DNA from: Amyelois transitella
Lineage: Eukaryota > Arthropoda > Insecta > Lepidoptera > Pyralidae
Direction: 5' to 3'
DNA: 64,000 bases
NCBI RefSeq assembly: GCF_032362555.1
Contig: NC_083507.1
Span: 1,367,001 to 1,431,000, forward strand
Position 1 is the first letter of the stretch, and each line of letters begins with the position of its first letter. Shown here one piece after another: positions 60,101 through 64,000 of the stretch. The notes beneath the pieces are model-generated. The model saw only the letters and a program-made list of their open reading frames with translations, had not been told where the DNA came from and did no database searches. The position numbers and the translations under genes were made by a program.

Positions 60101-63100
60101 TATTGAATCCACGGACGACCCAGAGAAGATCATGCGAAAATGTTTCGACGCGGTGACGGCCTCGGTCGCGGGGCTGCAAGGTCCGGGCCAGGGGCACGCG
60201 GTCGTTGGCGCCCCCGGCGTATACCGAGTACTTCTCATCGGCCCGAGGGGCGCAGGGTGCCGCACACAGGGGACTATGCTTGCCAAGCATTTTGGATTAG
60301 TCGAGCGTTAGTTACCTACTTTTATAGAAAGCGAGGTGGTGATGATGATTGATGATCAATAACATGTTAGCGTTTATATTTCTCAATAGCGGCCCGCCCC
60401 GGCTTCGCACGGGTGGACATATTTTTGTGTTTTATGTTTTAAAATAAATTTATGTCTATGTCACTTTTGAAGGTCTATTCTATATCTGTGCCAAATTTTA
60501 TCAAAATCGGACCAGTAGTTTTTGAGTTTATTCCACACAAACATACAAAAATACAAATCTTTCCTCTTTATTATTAGTGTGGATGTGGATTATTAGTGTG
60601 GATAAATCGTCGTCGGTGGGCGAGTGATGAAATATTCGACTTGAACGGAATTGATCTGCATATATACATCTAAATTATAAAATGCAAAAGAATAAAGTCT
60701 TTAAGGCTGTAACGCTTTTTAGGGAAAATGAAGGAACCTAAACGCAAAAAATTAAAAAATAAATACGTTTATTTACGCAAGGCCAAACAAAGGCTTAATT
60801 TTTTGCGTGCGAAGTCGTGGGTTATATAGCTTTAAAATTTTACCACAATCTTGAACCTACTTCTGTCTTAGAATTGATTGATTGCTGTCGGTGTTGATTT
60901 TCCACGGCTCTTCACCTTTTCATACAAATTTCTTGCCTTAGTACTTTCTTCATCATACGATTGGTATGAAACATCTTCAAATATATTCTTCTTCCTTCTG
61001 GCTTTTATTCTCGGTTGCATACTCACCAATCACTCTGGAAAGGAGCCCTAGATATGCCTCTGACCATGGACCCTGAATTGGATGAGTCAGGTTTTTACAC
61101 GAAGCGACTCCCATCTGATCTTCGCCTTTTCAGGTAAACCTAACCCGTATTGGATCGATCATGTTTACACATCCAATTTCCTGAATGTGCAGGTTTCCTC
61201 ACGATGTATTCCCTTATCGTAAGAGCATCGATTATTATTCAAACTCATGTACCTACATAACTTTCGATATTAGTCATTGGTACATGGCCGAGGTGGAATT
61301 CGAACCTGTGCCTTTAATTTTCAAATATACTGTCATAATATTTTTCTTATCAGTTCAATTTCAGAGCCTTTATAACGAGGCTTTAGGAAAGCAGGACGAT
61401 ATTGGCGAGAAGTTGAGGAGTTACGGGTCCACTGTTCAGCTCAAGATAGAGATCGTCAAGCGGCGACTGTTGCAGAAGGTTTGTTTGTATTAGATTATAG
61501 TGACATATATTACGCACTTAATTCTGCCTTCTTAAAAGCAACCATTCGGATATCGTCATATCTAGCTGTTACGGATAACTGTTTGCCTAATGATTTTGGC
61601 GGTAAGTGGGTGTGGCATGAGCTGGGAACATTACAAAGTAATACTTACGTCTCTAAATCTAAATAAATAAGATCTCGTTTTCGATTTATTTTAATGTTTC
61701 AGGACTGCATCGACCACGGCTGGGTATTGACTGGGTACCCCAACAATGGTATTGACTTCGAGAACTTGGACAACCTCTCCACGCCTCCTAACCGGTGTGT
61801 TCCATGTCTATGAATGTAATGTTCAGAACAAACGAGTGAATATTAGTAAAGATAATGGGTTTGATTCGCCTGTTTGGTAAAAAGATGATTAGGAAGGCAG
61901 ATCTTAAGATTTTAAACAGTCGAAATCTGGCCCCTTAGGGCCTGTTTTGCGATAAAAACTTATGAACTGGAAATTACGAAAGCATTGTCATTTTGTCGGC
62001 TAATCTGAATGCTCCCTTCTGACTCATACCTAAGTACAATATCATGGTAAAATTGGCACGATGAACCAGCAATAAAAAAATTGATGTTTTTTATTCAGAG
62101 TAATCTTCCTGAATGCCGACATAGACACATGTAAGAATCGCCTGCTGTCCCAGGGCATCGACTGGTGCACCGGGCGCCCTGCCGTGCCGGGCTCCGGACC
62201 CAGGGTGTATTATCATCCCAGGGATTTTGAGGAGAACATTGAGTATGAGGTACCCACATTATCTGGTCGTAAAGAAAACTTAGAGGTAATTAAATCCACT
62301 GGATTGCCGTCCGAAACATGTTTATTACCTAAGCACAGAGAATTCTTGGTGTACCTAATCAAGAAATATCAGGAAACATTGGGTCACAAATCATTCTGTC
62401 AATCAAGTCTCTGTAAGGCGATCCGAAGAAAATCTTGGTATATAAATAGTTACCTATACCGATAAAACAAATTTTTTTTGTTGTTGTAAATACTTAATTA
62501 TCGCGCTCCCAATATAGGCTACTTTCTATGACGCCAACATCTTGCTAAATGAGAGTCTATATTCTTAGAAAAAAATGTTAACTTACCCAACAATTTTCAT
62601 AAAACAACTTACGAATACAACTTAGAGCAAGTACCTACCTAGAACCAAAAAGAAAATTAGGCCAGCACCGCAGCACATAATTTTCAAGAAAGTGCTACCT
62701 AAACTAACTAGTCTACATTATTTAAGACATCGTCACACGTCCACGTGCGTACATAATAATGCTAATCAGACACATAATGTGTGTCAGTGAACTTCAACTA
62801 GGCCTTTGATTCGCGCTTCCACGGTCACGACGGTGTTTTAGGACGGTAAATTTTTTTACAGCTACTTTTCCGTCACATTGTTACTAACATAAAGAATGGT
62901 GTCACGTAAAACACTGAAGTGAAAACCTATTTTGAGGCTAGTTTTTTGTTTTCACCTCGGTGTCCCTCAGGGCAGACTACTGGGCCCGTCATTATTCAGA
63001 TCGAAGCTGTAGCATGCATACTAGGATAGAGACGGAGACATTTCTGACTTATGTTTTCTTTGCTTTCCTGAAGGAACAATAAGATGATTATGTTCTTGAT

Positions 63101-63651
63101 GATTACGTTTTCCAGTTGGACACTTATTTCTCGGAGGCACTGGCAGAGATGCGAGCAGCGGCCGGCATTACAGCGGTCGAGGTTGATGCTAGGGATGCAA
63201 TGGGTTAGTCTTACATGGGAGACGGTCATCATTCTTCTGGTGTTAGTCATAGGTCCTCAACCCCCTCTCGGCAGATAGCCGAGGTGAGCCTACGAGCACA
63301 ATCCTGGTTTGGGTAAGTTGGGTTTTTATACGAAGCAAAAGGACGTAACTTGCATTTTATGACACACATCCCATGTCTGGATTTTCTCGACTCACGTTCT
63401 TTTCCCTCTTTAAATGTAAGAAGATGACAATGTCTCTTACATTGATCCTCTTATGCTACACCTACCTACATTACTCTGAATAGTCTTCTCTTCAATAAAT
63501 TATCCTATGGTAATTACTCGTATCAAAGAGTCTTAAACATATTATTTCTTCTACAGATAAGATCCAGGTCAAGATACAAGCTGCAGTGATTGCATCTCCT
63601 TCATTTGATATCTCTGTTGGCGCGCGCTTGCGCAATGTTAGAGTTGACTAG
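57101..63651 (+). CDS. AK8: Adenylate kinase 8
   Basis: Eleven exons: 57101-57193, 57716-57851, 58365-58450, 59007-59112, 59541-59725, 60093-60306, 61354-61478, 61702-61794, 62099-62249, 63116-63203 and 63557-63651. Phases agree, except that exon 8 contains one extra base in a C5 run (61737-61741), before and after which the family match is clear. Without it the protein would be 456 residues (human 479). AK8 has two adenylate-kinase-like domains and works in cilia and sperm tails. Both P-loops are degenerate here: TPGLRVDKK in the first domain, and GPRGAGCR (252-259), lacking the Lys and Ser/Thr, in the second. Lid and core parts (GWVLTGYP, VIFLNADID) remain. An AATAAA follows at about 63710. 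Real enzyme, pseudo-enzyme or decaying gene are all possible. Confidence 0.85.
59164..59436 (-). mobile_element. SINE-1 copy in an AK8 intron
   Basis: Nearly full length in reverse, from gcatacatacatacatatga to ggtgccgggatccccacggc. Confidence 0.85.
59771..60037 (-). mobile_element. tRNA-derived SINE-3
   Basis: The minus strand opens ggcggcctctgtggcgcatc with an A-box-like gtggcgcatcgttagt and a B-box-like gcgttcgaatacc. The body contains ggcctgggtcttggatgttt and the tail is AT-rich (ataaataaa). Distinct from SINE-1 and SINE-2. Confidence 0.8.
60386..60583 (-). mobile_element. Helitron-like element
   Basis: The minus strand runs from tccacactaataataaagag to the cccgtgcgaagccggggcgg hairpin end, shared with 50451-50634. 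The terminus is changed (CTAT instead of CTAG). Confidence 0.6.
60990..61320 (-). mobile_element. SINE-2 copy in an AK8 intron
   Basis: Carries the tail block (ggttgcatactcacc), cctgaattggatgagtcagg and a B-box-like ggttcgaattccacc in reverse. Its left part ends 34 bases before the AK8 exon at 61354. Confidence 0.7.
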
Positions 63652-64000
63652 ATTATTTTATATATTTCATAGTTCACTATTACTTTTACGTTGGAATGTT
63701 ATTGGTTACAAATAAAAGAGGATATAGATAGAAAATCTTTTTATTATGTACTCCTCCGTACTTCAATTGAATTAATTATACTACATACATGCTAATTAAA
63801 AACTAACAATTCTGCAGTCTCATTACATACATACATTTAACACTGAGGTAATCTCCATAGCAAATTGAGACTATGCCGATTCATTGATCCAGAATACATT
63901 AATAAAAAGGAAGACAAATGAACCGACTTCCAAACAGTCATGGAAACAAGCCCTCGCTTTTCTCAACTATTGCTTGTATTAAAATTAAAAATGCATCAAT

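Noticed and set aside
60083-60352. Several overlapping frames on both strands
   Set aside because: Shadows of the GC-rich AK8 exon 60093-60306.
62250-62465. Extension of AK8 exon 9 through an open intron frame
   Set aside because: A good donor at 62249/62250 joins in phase to 63116 and the family alignment continues there. The read-through frame has no family match.

Overview
The window is nuclear DNA from an insect, almost certainly a moth or butterfly. The evidence is intron-rich animal genes with insect-type proteins, an AT-rich background, and repeats typical of lepidopterans: a SINE beginning gtgccgtgtggttcccggcac, tRNA-derived SINEs, short Helitrons with CTAG ends, LINEs with (TATG)n tails and a BEL/Pao LTR element. 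I cannot name the species.

Layout. 0.1-3.4 kb: a DDE-transposase-like gene (minus) next to a cluster of palindromic CAGGGGACTG motifs. 6.3-11.8 kb: a Ctr-family copper transporter (minus) with six coding exons and two alternative last exons. 12.5-32.5 kb: a tandem triplication (A, B, C) carrying the upstream region and 5' part of RPAP2, the RNA polymerase II CTD phosphatase. Copy A is split by a BEL/Pao insertion. Copy B is 3'-truncated and fused to junction DNA. Only copy C runs into the complete 580-residue gene. B and C share a LINE insertion that A lacks, which gives a relative chronology. 34.0-35.1 kb: a BTB/POZ (MATH-BTB-like) gene. 37.4-47.4 kb: casein kinase II beta, with a jockey/CR1-like LINE in one intron and probable alternative C-termini. 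48.2-55.0 kb: folylpolyglutamate synthase (minus, eight exons), with a 191-bp-arm inverted repeat in an intron. 56.1-63.7 kb: adenylate kinase 8 (eleven exons, a duplicated first exon, degenerate P-loops and one apparent one-base frameshift).

The genes do not form a pathway; they are ordinary dispersed housekeeping, signalling and ciliary genes. Ctr and RPAP2 lie head to head, as do FPGS and AK8; CK2 beta and FPGS lie tail to tail. Exon models below were built by hand from splice-site phase and family resemblance. All introns checked are GT-AG except one probable GC-AG intron in FPGS. The best leads are the RPAP2 triplication, the alternative terminal exons of the copper transporter and CK2 beta, the long intronic inverted repeat, the shared 3' tail of a SINE and a LINE, and the transposase with its palindromic motif cluster.
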